In this document: piece after piece, positions 1 to 5,398 of the stretch | Position numbering within the stretch: the stretch's first letter is position 1 | Layout of the letters: each line of letters starts with the position of its first letter | Assembly (NCBI GenBank): GCA_002898115.1 | Contig: BDTL01000049.1 | Location: 1 to 6,488 of the forward strand | Source: a bacterium BMS3Bbin02 | GTDB lineage: Bacteria; Actinomycetota; Acidimicrobiia; Spongiisociales; UBA5794 | DNA length: 6,488 nucleotides | Reading direction: 5' to 3' | Made by a program: the position numbers and the translations under genes | The notes under the pieces: model-generated | Database searches by the model: none | Seen by the model: only the letters and a program-made list of their open reading frames with translations | What the model was told of the DNA's origin: nothing

Positions 1-654
1 CCCAACCCGCATGATGGCGTCGTCGCCTTCGGTAATCCCCACCAGCGCGAGATCTTCCGGTGATACGTTGCTTTGGGCCGTTCCGTGACCGTCGACCCAC
101 AGGATCTCCCCGACCACGGCGCGATCGCTGTGCTCCACGAGCGGGAGAATCAGCGGGTTCACGGACTCCGGATCTCGTGTCGGTCCGAGGTCCGTGATTT
201 CGGCTTGTCCGCAAGCAAGCGCCGCGGCGGCCGGTGCAACAATGTCGCGCACTGTCAATGAGGCACCGGACGACGGGATTCTGAAATCTTCGGACTCGAG
301 GGCAACGATCATGTCGGCACCCCCGACCATCGCCACCGCCGGGGCCAGAAGACCGTTGTCCGGTCCGACAAAAAACCCGGCCGGTGTCCGGGCTGCAATC
401 AGTCGAGACACCGTCGGCATGACATACCCGAGCACAACGCCGTGCGGCATGTACTGCACTGTGCGCAACAGAGCAAGCGCCCCGGCACGGACATTTCCAC
501 GCTCGATGTCGTGCGTAACGTCGATCACCGAAACCCCGGGGTCGATACGGGCAATGACACCGTGCACCACTCCAATGTGCTCCGGAGTGTGCGCAAGATC
601 CGAGAGAAAGGAAACTGGCCTCAACATGTCGAGAACGTTAGTCCAGACCGTCAT
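1..654 (-). CDS. Divergent DUF62 / SAM hydroxide adenosyltransferase-fold protein (partial, C-terminus off the left edge)
   Basis: An open minus-strand frame of 218 codons runs from ATG at 654 off the window without a stop. The N-terminal part follows the DUF62 (SAM hydrolase / fluorinase / chlorinase) pattern: SFLSD (15-19), GVIARIDPGVSVIDVTHDI (32-50), VRAGALALL (55-63), VGPDNGLL (96-103), VRDIVAP (135-141) and a C-domain strand ILWVDGHG (184-191). Known hydrolases split S-adenosylmethionine into adenosine and methionine using an Asp-Arg-His triad in VVDPGVGxxRR and TFHGRD. Here these read YVMPTVSRLIA (77-87) and SLTVRD (132-137), so by my alignment Asp, Arg and His become Met79, Ile86 and Thr134. 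The C-domain FGN motif is HGT (190-192). The fluorinase TFYSRE signature is also absent. The fold call is fairly safe, but activity is not: it may be a pseudoenzyme, a SAM-binding sensor or an enzyme with new chemistry. It overlaps the lyase gene by 17 bp. An alternative ATG at 627 (Met10) would avoid the overlap and keep the first motif. Confidence 0.85.
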   Translation of the reverse strand, partial: MTVWTNVLDMLRPVSFLSDLAHTPEHIGVVHGVIARIDPGVSVIDVTHDIERGNVRAGALALLRTVQYMPHGVVLGYVMPTVSRLIAARTPAGFFVGPDNGLLAPAVAMVGGADMIVALESEDFRIPSSGASLTVRDIVAPAAAALACGQAEITDLGPTRDPESVNPLILPLVEHSDRAVVGEILWVDGHGTAQSNVSPEDLALVGITEGDDAIMRVG

Positions 655-1552
655 GTTCCCGGCCGACCGGGAACGCTCCTGAGCTTGCGATTGCCGACGC
701 CAGATCCACACCAAGTTGAGAACTCAGCCACCGACCCGTCTCGACCATTGCTTGCTGATCGACCCCATGGGTGAAACCCGCACGGTCGAATACATACAGA
801 ACGTCCTCGGTTGCCACGTTCCCTGTCGCGTTCGGGGCGAACGGACACCCCCCCGCTCCACCAACTGACGCATCCACCGTACGAACCCCCAACCGGAGGG
901 CTTCAGCAACGTTACCAAGGCCCGTGCGACGAGTGTCGTGAAAATGCACTCTGAGAGCAACATCGTCGAGCACCGCAAAGACAGAAGGAACAAGGTTCGT
1001 CACATCGCTCGGCACGGCGACTCCGATTGTGTCACCGAGGGCGATCTCGTCCGCACCGGTCGCGACAGCTCTCTTTGCGAGCTCAATCACCCGAGATGGG
1101 TCAACCTCTCCGTCGAAGGGACACCCGAACGCGACACTTATCGTCACAGAGACAAAACGACCCGCTTGTTTGGCTATCGGGACCATCCGCTCAATCTCGG
1201 ACATTGTGTCGTCAACGGAGGCCCGCTGGTTGGCATTGTTGAAGCCCTCGGTCGCGGCGACCACCAGGTTCACCTCGTCGACCCTGGTGGTCAACGCCCG
1301 GTCCAGCCCACGTCGGTTCAGCACCGTGCCGATGTACGACACATCGTCACGATCCTCAAGCGCCTCACACACGGCCTCTGCGTCGGCCATCTGGGGGACG
1401 AGCTTTGGATGGACGAACGACGCGACCTCGATGCGAGTCACGCCAGCGTCAACAAGCCGGTTGATCAACGCGACTTTGGTGGCGACATCGAGAATCGTCG
1501 ATTCATTCTGAAGTCCGTCGCGCGGGCCGACCTCTACGAGTTGTACGTCCAT
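638..1552 (-). CDS. mvaB: Hydroxymethylglutaryl-CoA lyase
   Basis: A 304-aa DRE-TIM metallolyase of normal bacterial HMG-CoA lyase length. The family cleaves 3-hydroxy-3-methylglutaryl-CoA to acetyl-CoA and acetoacetate, the last step of leucine breakdown. Visible motifs are VEVGPRDGLQNE (6-17, with Arg11 and metal-binding Asp12), SFVHPKLVPQMAD (46-58), HFHDTR (203-208, the two metal His), the catalytic-loop signature GGAGGCPFAP with Cys236, and GNVATED with Asn245. All expected catalytic residues are present. I chose ATG at 1552 because it places the GPRDGLQ motif at the usual distance from the N-terminus. A TTG at 1585 would overlap the upstream regulator stop (TTGA) and add 11 residues that do not look conserved; neither start has a strong Shine-Dalgarno. 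One oddity is Arg209 after HFHDTR, where relatives usually have Gly. It lies downstream of the PAS-LuxR gene and overlaps the DUF62-like gene, so co-transcription is likely. Confidence 0.95.
   Translation of the reverse strand: MDVQLVEVGPRDGLQNESTILDVATKVALINRLVDAGVTRIEVASFVHPKLVPQMADAEAVCEALEDRDDVSYIGTVLNRRGLDRALTTRVDEVNLVVAATEGFNNANQRASVDDTMSEIERMVPIAKQAGRFVSVTISVAFGCPFDGEVDPSRVIELAKRAVATGADEIALGDTIGVAVPSDVTNLVPSVFAVLDDVALRVHFHDTRRTGLGNVAEALRLGVRTVDASVGGAGGCPFAPNATGNVATEDVLYVFDRAGFTHGVDQQAMVETGRWLSSQLGVDLASAIASSGAFPVGREHDGLD
655..674 (-). promoter_or_regulatory. Perfect hairpin abutting the DUF62-like start codon
   Basis: On the minus strand the sequence reads GTTCCCGG, TCGG, CCGGGAAC, then ATG: a perfect 8-bp stem with a 4-nt loop ending at the base before the start codon at 654. 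It lies in the last codons of the HMG-CoA lyase gene. An AGGAG element (676-680) sits one base 5' of the stem, so the Shine-Dalgarno is too far from the ATG in linear RNA and close to it if the stem folds. No U-run follows, which argues against an intrinsic terminator. A role in translational coupling or start-site presentation is inferred. Confidence 0.6.
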
Positions 1553-1581
1553 GGTGAGACAGAGTAGTGCCGACCGGTGCG

Positions 1582-2298
1582 TCAACCGCCAGTTTGGAGA
1601 TCACGAACTAACGTCACCAACTCGGCTTGAGAGTGTACGTCCAGCCGGCGAAACATCGACTTGATGTGGTTGCGTACCGTGTGCTCAGACACTTCGAACT
1701 TCTTGGCTATCGACACAACACGGTGTCCGTCGAGAAGCTGTTGGAGCACTTCGCGTTCGCGACGAGAGAGCACCGCGAGGTCCTCATGATCCAACGAGTT
1801 CGTGTTTATCACATGGGAAACATCAAGCCCGGCCCTGGTTACCTCTGCGGCGATGCGTCGCAACGACTCTTCGAGATGAGCAAGACGACCCGGACCGCTC
1901 ACAGCGAGATCCGGTTCGGAAGGAATGACAAGCCACAGCAAGGCAGTAATGCTAGATCCTGAGCCATTCATCGGGATCAACTGGATCGACACCGGCTGCA
2001 GCAAACCCGCTTGGGACAACACGGTCCATTCGAGAGACAGCGTGGCGTCGTGGAGACCGCCCTTGCTGACTGAAGACACGAGAGACTCGTATCGGCCGTG
2101 TTGATCCTCCGGGAGCCACGCGGGGGGTTCGGTGGACCCGAACGGTGCACGGGCATCACCTCCGACCAATTCGTTCAGGGCGCGGTTTGCGTATGACCGC
2201 TGGCCCCGAACATCAGTGATCAACACGCCATCGCTCATGACCTCAAACAGGGCCTGCAATGGGATAACTACGTTTGGCGACTTGACTTGCGCTGCCAC
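1582..2298 (-). CDS. PAS-LuxR family transcriptional regulator
   Basis: A 238-aa cytoplasmic one-component regulator. Residues about 14-125 form a PAS-like sensor (FEVMSDGVLITDVRGQRSYANRA near the start is the typical first PAS segment). Residues 138-152 look like a short helical linker. Residues about 173-233 form a LuxR/GerE DNA-binding domain with LSRREREVLQQLLDG, followed by the recognition region VSEHTVRNHIKSMFRRLDV. There is no receiver domain with a phosphorylatable Asp and no membrane segment, so it probably senses a small ligand or an interaction partner. The ligand cannot be read from sequence. The start is GTG at 2298, supported by GGAAG seven bases upstream inside an AAGGAAAAGGAAG purine stretch. 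It is the first gene of the minus-strand arm, 29 bp ahead of the HMG-CoA lyase, so control of that arm and of itself is a reasonable inference. Confidence 0.93.
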   Translation of the reverse strand: MAAQVKSPNVVIPLQALFEVMSDGVLITDVRGQRSYANRALNELVGGDARAPFGSTEPPAWLPEDQHGRYESLVSSVSKGGLHDATLSLEWTVLSQAGLLQPVSIQLIPMNGSGSSITALLWLVIPSEPDLAVSGPGRLAHLEESLRRIAAEVTRAGLDVSHVINTNSLDHEDLAVLSRREREVLQQLLDGHRVVSIAKKFEVSEHTVRNHIKSMFRRLDVHSQAELVTLVRDLQTGG

Positions 2299-2405
2299 AC
2301 CAGCACTTCCTTTTCCTTACCGCACCCATAACCACCGTAGGCCACTTCGGGGCACACCGATAGGCCCGTTTTTGGTTGGTCGAAAGGGCTAGTTCCTCGG
2401 TACCC

Positions 2406-2421
2406 GCGTGTTATGACACGC
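2406..2421. promoter_or_regulatory. 16-bp palindrome, possible regulator operator
   Basis: GCGTGT and ACACGC form perfect 6-bp arms around TATG. The element lies 107 bp upstream of the PAS-LuxR start codon and 138 bp upstream of the iclR start. Its half-site differs from the TGTCCG site near iclR, so it may belong to a different protein; the PAS-LuxR regulator encoded alongside is the obvious candidate. The function is inferred from symmetry and position only. Confidence 0.4.
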
Positions 2422-2502
2422 ACACATCTCTCACAGTTCTCGCGTTCGAGATGCTCCGCTACCCCCCCCTGGTGATCGCACGCAGATCGCGGGATTACAT
2501 CT

Positions 2503-2540
2503 TGTCCGATATACGGACAGAGTGTTGCGATTTTCGGACA
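2503..2540. promoter_or_regulatory. Tandem IclR-type operator
   Basis: TGTCCG-ATATA-CGGACA (2503-2519) is a perfect 6-5-6 inverted repeat, of the size and TGT/ACA-ended form often seen for IclR-family operators. A second CGGACA (2535-2540) lies downstream with a degenerate partner arm (GTTGCG, 2524-2529, 3 of 6 matches). The two 17-bp units are centred at 2511 and 2532, 21 bp or two helical turns apart, so two dimers could bind the same face. The second unit overlaps the likely iclR promoter, which suggests autoregulation and control of the homogentisate genes. The assignment to the adjacent IclR protein is inference. Confidence 0.65.
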
Positions 2541-2553
2541 CATCTTCTACGCT
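2525..2553 (+). promoter_or_regulatory. Probable leaderless promoter of iclR and the homogentisate genes
   Basis: TTGCGA (2525-2530) and TACGCT (2548-2553) are separated by 17 bp and match the -35 and -10 consensus at key positions. Only six bases lie between the -10 element and the ATG at 2560, so transcription would begin at or next to the A of the start codon. There is no Shine-Dalgarno before this ATG, which fits a leaderless mRNA, common in actinobacteria. The promoter is interleaved with the second operator half-site. Confidence 0.5.
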
Positions 2554-2559
2554 TGCCGC

Positions 2560-3291
2560 ATGGCTGAATCGTCGAAAACCGTCAATCTCGCCCTCGCGGT
2601 TCTTCGGCGCGTTCCCGACGCGCCGACACCCACTGCAACGGCTCTCGCCCTCGATCTCGGGACAAGCCGTCAGGCCGTACTGCGATGCCTGCGATCGCTT
2701 GAACAGTTCGACATGGTCCATCAGGACGGATCCGGTTGGGTCCTCGGACGAGGAGTACTTGAACTCGCCCACCGTGCAACCGGTGACCTTGTCAACGCAC
2801 TTCGACCGACACTCGTGGATCTTGCGGCCACGTGGAACGAGACCGCGCTGGTCGCCCTACCGGTCGGGGACCAGGCTGTGGCTGCTGATCAGGTCATGGC
2901 GCTCGGGCGCATGGTCCGTATCGACTACGCCGTCGGTTCTGCCTACGACCTCACGGTCGGCGCCCATGGTCGCGCAATCCTCGCATTCCACCCCGTCCGC
3001 GACACGCTGGCAGCTACGGATCCCGTTCGCGCGGAGATCCGATCGATCCGTAAGCAGGGTTACGCCGTTTCTCACGATGAAATCGAGTCGGGTGTCACAG
3101 GTGTGGCAGCTCCGATTCTTGACGCCGACAGCAACGCCATTGCGTCCATTGGCATCGTTGCCCCGACTCACCGGGTTTCTCGAATTGCCGAACTCGCCAA
3201 CGCCATCATGGCGACAGCATCTCAAGCAACCCGCCAACTCGCTACCAGCCAGCTTGCGAACCCGCCACATCTCGATCGCCTAAGGAGATAA
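2560..3291 (+). CDS. IclR family transcriptional regulator
   Basis: A 243-aa protein, close to the usual IclR length of about 250. Residues about 5-65 form the winged helix-turn-helix (KTVNLALAVLRRV at the start, TALALDLGTSRQAVLRCLRSLEQ as the helix-turn-helix). Residues about 75-230 form the effector-binding domain, with the family signatures VGAHGRAILAF (133-143) and GYAVSHDEIESGVTGVAAPI (167-186). IclR proteins bind aromatic or short-chain acid metabolites, and many control aromatic ring cleavage operons. Placement directly ahead of the homogentisate genes, with a 2-bp gap to the dioxygenase, makes a homogentisate-pathway regulator the best guess; repressor versus activator cannot be decided here. 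The ATG at 2560 is the natural start because it directly precedes the helix-turn-helix domain. It lacks a ribosome binding site and probably starts a leaderless transcript. Confidence 0.95.
   Translation: MAESSKTVNLALAVLRRVPDAPTPTATALALDLGTSRQAVLRCLRSLEQFDMVHQDGSGWVLGRGVLELAHRATGDLVNALRPTLVDLAATWNETALVALPVGDQAVAADQVMALGRMVRIDYAVGSAYDLTVGAHGRAILAFHPVRDTLAATDPVRAEIRSIRKQGYAVSHDEIESGVTGVAAPILDADSNAIASIGIVAPTHRVSRIAELANAIMATASQATRQLATSQLANPPHLDRLRR
3282..3287 (+). promoter_or_regulatory. Strong ribosome binding site of the homogentisate dioxygenase gene
   Basis: AAGGAG lies six bases before the ATG at 3294 and inside the final codons of iclR. It fixes the dioxygenase start. It is the strongest Shine-Dalgarno seen in the window, implying that the enzyme is made at a higher level than the regulator on the same transcript. 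Confidence 0.85.
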
Positions 3292-3293
3292 CC

Positions 3294-4451
3294 ATGCCGT
3301 ACTACCGCTCTGTTGGAGACGTCCCGCCGAAGCGTCATACGATCTTTCGACAACCCGATGGCTCGCTCTACACAGAGGAGTTGATGGGTGAGGAGGGTTT
3401 CTCGTTCGATTCGGCCTTGCTCTATCACAAGACCCGCCCCACCGCCCTTGTCAGTATTGAGTCACTGTCGAGCGAACACGAGACCTTGCATCGCAATACG
3501 CCGTTGCTTCCCCGACATCTCCGCTCTCACAAGCTCGGTGTCACCTCGGACCTCATCGCGGGTCGGCACCTTTTAATGGGGAACGATGATTGCCGGATTT
3601 CGTATGCCCACGTATCGACATCGTCCAGCCTCTACAAGAACGCCATTGGTGACGAGCTGGTATTCGTCGAAGATGGTGAGGGCTTCCTTGATTCCACGTT
3701 TGGGCGCCTCCCCTTCAAGACCGGCGACTACGTCGTCATCCCGGCCTCCACCATCCACCGCTGGGTCGTGACATCGGAGACGGTCCGCGCACTCATCCTG
3801 GAAACCACCGGCCACATCACACCGCCGCGACGCTACCTGTCACGTGCCGGGCAGTTCCTTGAACACGCACCGTTTTGTGAGCGCGATCTCCACGGTCCGA
3901 CAGAGCCGCTCCTGGAAGACGGTACCGACGTGCCCGTGCTGGTGAAACATCGCGGCGGTATGTCGCGTTTCGTCTTCGAGAACCACCCGTTCGATGTCGT
4001 GGGTTGGGACGGATGCCTGTACCCCCACACCTTCTCGGTGTACGACTTTGAGCCGATCACCGGCCGAATCCACCAGCCGCCAACCGTCCACCAGACGTTC
4101 GAGGCGCCCAATGTCGTCGTCTGCTCATTCGTGCCACGGTTGTACGACTATCACCCCGAAGCGATTGCGGTCCCCTACCACCACGCCAACGTCGACTCCG
4201 ACGAGGTCCTGTTCTACATGGATGGCGATTTCATGTCGCGCAAAGGTTCGGGCATTGCCCGGGGATCCCTTTCGTTACACCCCGCCGGACATACCCATGG
4301 ACCACAGCCAGGGTCGGTCGAGGCAGGTCTCGGGAAAGCAGGGACGGAGGAAATCGCGGTCATGATCGACACATTCCGGCCCCTGGATATCGGGACCTCC
4401 GGCTTCGACTGCGAGGACCCCTCGTACCTGACAACCTGGCAATCCAAATAG
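3294..4451 (+). CDS. hmgA: Homogentisate 1,2-dioxygenase, short form
   Basis: A 385-aa cytosolic cupin-fold Fe(II) dioxygenase that opens the homogentisate ring with O2 to give maleylacetoacetate, in tyrosine/phenylalanine degradation. The start MPYYRSVGDVPPKRHT and the segment TEELMGEEGFSFDSALLYH (27-45) are typical of the compact HGD group; it lacks the GFGNEF-type N-terminus of the ~430-445-aa proteobacterial and animal enzymes. A cupin strand region lies at about 100-170. The iron site is PYHHANVDSDE (294-304) followed by SLHPAGHTHGP (327-337). By motif, His297, Glu304 and His335 are the likely ligands, with His329 matching the conserved second His. The His-to-Glu spacing is seven residues against six in the human enzyme as I recall it. 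The gene follows iclR by 2 bp and precedes the uncharacterised gene by 2 bp, so all are probably one transcript. A related aromatic-ring dioxygenase is less likely, given the fumarylacetoacetase gene nearby. Confidence 0.92.
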   Translation: MPYYRSVGDVPPKRHTIFRQPDGSLYTEELMGEEGFSFDSALLYHKTRPTALVSIESLSSEHETLHRNTPLLPRHLRSHKLGVTSDLIAGRHLLMGNDDCRISYAHVSTSSSLYKNAIGDELVFVEDGEGFLDSTFGRLPFKTGDYVVIPASTIHRWVVTSETVRALILETTGHITPPRRYLSRAGQFLEHAPFCERDLHGPTEPLLEDGTDVPVLVKHRGGMSRFVFENHPFDVVGWDGCLYPHTFSVYDFEPITGRIHQPPTVHQTFEAPNVVVCSFVPRLYDYHPEAIAVPYHHANVDSDEVLFYMDGDFMSRKGSGIARGSLSLHPAGHTHGPQPGSVEAGLGKAGTEEIAVMIDTFRPLDIGTSGFDCEDPSYLTTWQSK

Positions 4452-4453
4452 CG

Positions 4454-5398
4454 ATGTTCGTCGACGCCCGTCGGATCCTCTTTGAAGGACTGATTGACTA
4501 CGCCGGACTGTTCCCACCGGCCTCTCTTACGATGGATGCCGCAGTGGCGGAGTACCGTGCCATAAGGGGATCTCCCGATTCGTGGATGGCCGCCCGTTTC
4601 ATCGCCCCGGCAAGCAGACTCGTCGAACTCGCCTCCGTGCTCGCACCCACGATGACGAAAGGCGAGCCGACATGGCCCATAGCCGTGATCCTCGACGGCG
4701 ACGTCGGCGCTGCAGTTGCAGCAACACAGATGGTGTCAGCGGAAATGGGCTCGGCGCTGCAGTTCGTATTCGCGGAGGTACCGCTACCGGCCGAGTTCGC
4801 CGGACCTTCACCGACCGGAGAGTTTTCTGCGATCGTCGATGCTGCGTGTGCGATATCGCCGTCCATCGTTCCCTTCTTCGAGATTCCGCGCACCGAAGAC
4901 TGGCGGGCGACGCTTGATCTACTGCTGCCGATGATCGCCGGGGCCGCCACCACACGACGCCGCCTGCTCGGAGCGAAGCTCCGCACGGGCGGCGTAACGC
5001 GCGAAGCGTTTCCCACGTCTGAGGAGGTTGCCGATTTCATCCTCGGCTGCTCTGCCAATGGCGTACCTTTCAAGGCCACCGCTGGTCTGCACCATCCGTA
5101 CCGTCACACATGGAACGAGTTGGACGTGGACCGCCACGGATTCATGAACCTGCTCGCCGCGGCGGCGCTAGCTGACGTAGGCGCGCCACGAGATGCGATC
5201 GTTGGAGCACTCGATGTGACCGATGACGATGCATTCGCCGTTGGAATGAGCGGCATCACCGTTGGAGATATCCTCCTCGACGTGCCAACGTTGCAGCGCA
5301 TTCGAACGACACGGTTTCCTTCGTACGGGAGCTGTAGTTTTGACGAACCGACCGACGATCTCCGAGCGCTTGACCTGCTCCCGAAAGGACCCACATGA
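4454..5398 (+). CDS. Conserved uncharacterised protein in the homogentisate operon; candidate maleylacetoacetate isomerase
   Basis: A 314-aa protein with no family I can name, though its motifs look like a conserved hypothetical group. No signal peptide or membrane segment is visible. The N-terminus has FEGLIDYAGLFPPASLTM (10-27), then WMAARFIAP (44-52). Repeating hydrophobic strand-helix units suggest an alpha/beta barrel. The strongest motifs are GAKLRTGG (173-180), FPTSEEVADFI (186-196), GVPFKATAGLHHPYRH (203-218), HGFMNL (228-233) and a C-terminal FPSYGSCSFDEP (288-299). Lys175, Arg177, Lys207, His213, His214 and His228 are plausible catalytic or ligand residues. It does not resemble the glutathione-S-transferase (zeta) or DinB-type isomerases. 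The gene lies between the dioxygenase (2-bp gap) and fumarylacetoacetase (ATGA overlap), matching the missing isomerase step. The function is inferred from context only. ATG 4454 is preferred since the next in-frame ATG (Met27) would remove the LFPPA motif; there is no clear Shine-Dalgarno, so translation is probably coupled. Confidence 0.88.
   Translation: MFVDARRILFEGLIDYAGLFPPASLTMDAAVAEYRAIRGSPDSWMAARFIAPASRLVELASVLAPTMTKGEPTWPIAVILDGDVGAAVAATQMVSAEMGSALQFVFAEVPLPAEFAGPSPTGEFSAIVDAACAISPSIVPFFEIPRTEDWRATLDLLLPMIAGAATTRRRLLGAKLRTGGVTREAFPTSEEVADFILGCSANGVPFKATAGLHHPYRHTWNELDVDRHGFMNLLAAAALADVGAPRDAIVGALDVTDDDAFAVGMSGITVGDILLDVPTLQRIRTTRFPSYGSCSFDEPTDDLRALDLLPKGPT
5384..5389 (+). promoter_or_regulatory. 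Ribosome binding site of fumarylacetoacetase
   Basis: AAAGGA sits five bases before the ATG at 5395, inside the end of the preceding gene. Together with the ATGA stop-start overlap it supports this start and coupled translation. Confidence 0.75.

Larger units (their letters stand above)
2299..2559. promoter_or_regulatory. Divergent intergenic control region
   Basis: These 261 bp separate the start codons of the two divergent regulators and hold no convincing gene. From left to right I see the ribosome binding site of the PAS-LuxR gene (2306-2310), an imperfect palindrome CCGTAG-N4-CTTCGG (2335-2350, one mismatch), a perfect palindrome GCGTGT-N4-ACACGC (2406-2421), a run of eight C (2462-2469), the IclR-type operator (2503-2519) with a second half-site, and the iclR promoter (2525-2553). 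I could not identify a persuasive -35/-10 pair for the minus-strand arm. Confidence 0.8.

Noticed and set aside
1..654. DUF62-like gene as a SAM-dependent fluorinase or chlorinase
   Set aside because: The halogenase motif around TFYSRE and the YPATG loop are not present, so only the fold relationship is supported.
655..674. Hairpin as a rho-independent terminator of the left arm
   Set aside because: No U-tract follows; the next bases are the start codon of an intact overlapping gene.
194..682. Plus-strand frame of 162 codons at the left end
   Set aside because: It is antisense to the DUF62-like gene, which shows clear family motifs on the minus strand; the plus-strand product has no recognisable motif.
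938..1567. Plus-strand frames of 209 and 160 codons
   Set aside because: Both are antisense to the well-supported HMG-CoA lyase; high GC keeps opposite frames open.
1553..1585. TTG start at 1585 for the HMG-CoA lyase
   Set aside because: It adds 11 residues unlike the family N-terminus and has no better Shine-Dalgarno; ATG at 1552 gives the usual start. It remains possible because it makes a TTGA overlap.
2462..2469. Run of eight C as a phase-variable promoter tract
   Set aside because: It lies 33 bp upstream of the operator and outside any credible -35/-10 spacer; a single run with no variant data is too weak.
2268..2543. Minus-strand frame across the intergenic region
   Set aside because: No recognisable motif, it overlaps operators and promoter, and the PAS-LuxR GTG start at 2298 has its own good ribosome binding site.
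2522..3283. Plus-strand frame of 253 codons overlapping iclR
   Set aside because: It is a different frame of the same strand, with Ser/Arg-rich composition and no motif, while the IclR frame matches both family domains.
4498..5079. Minus-strand frame of 193 codons
   Set aside because: Antisense shadow of the uncharacterised operon gene, which has correct spacing to its neighbours and conserved-looking motifs.
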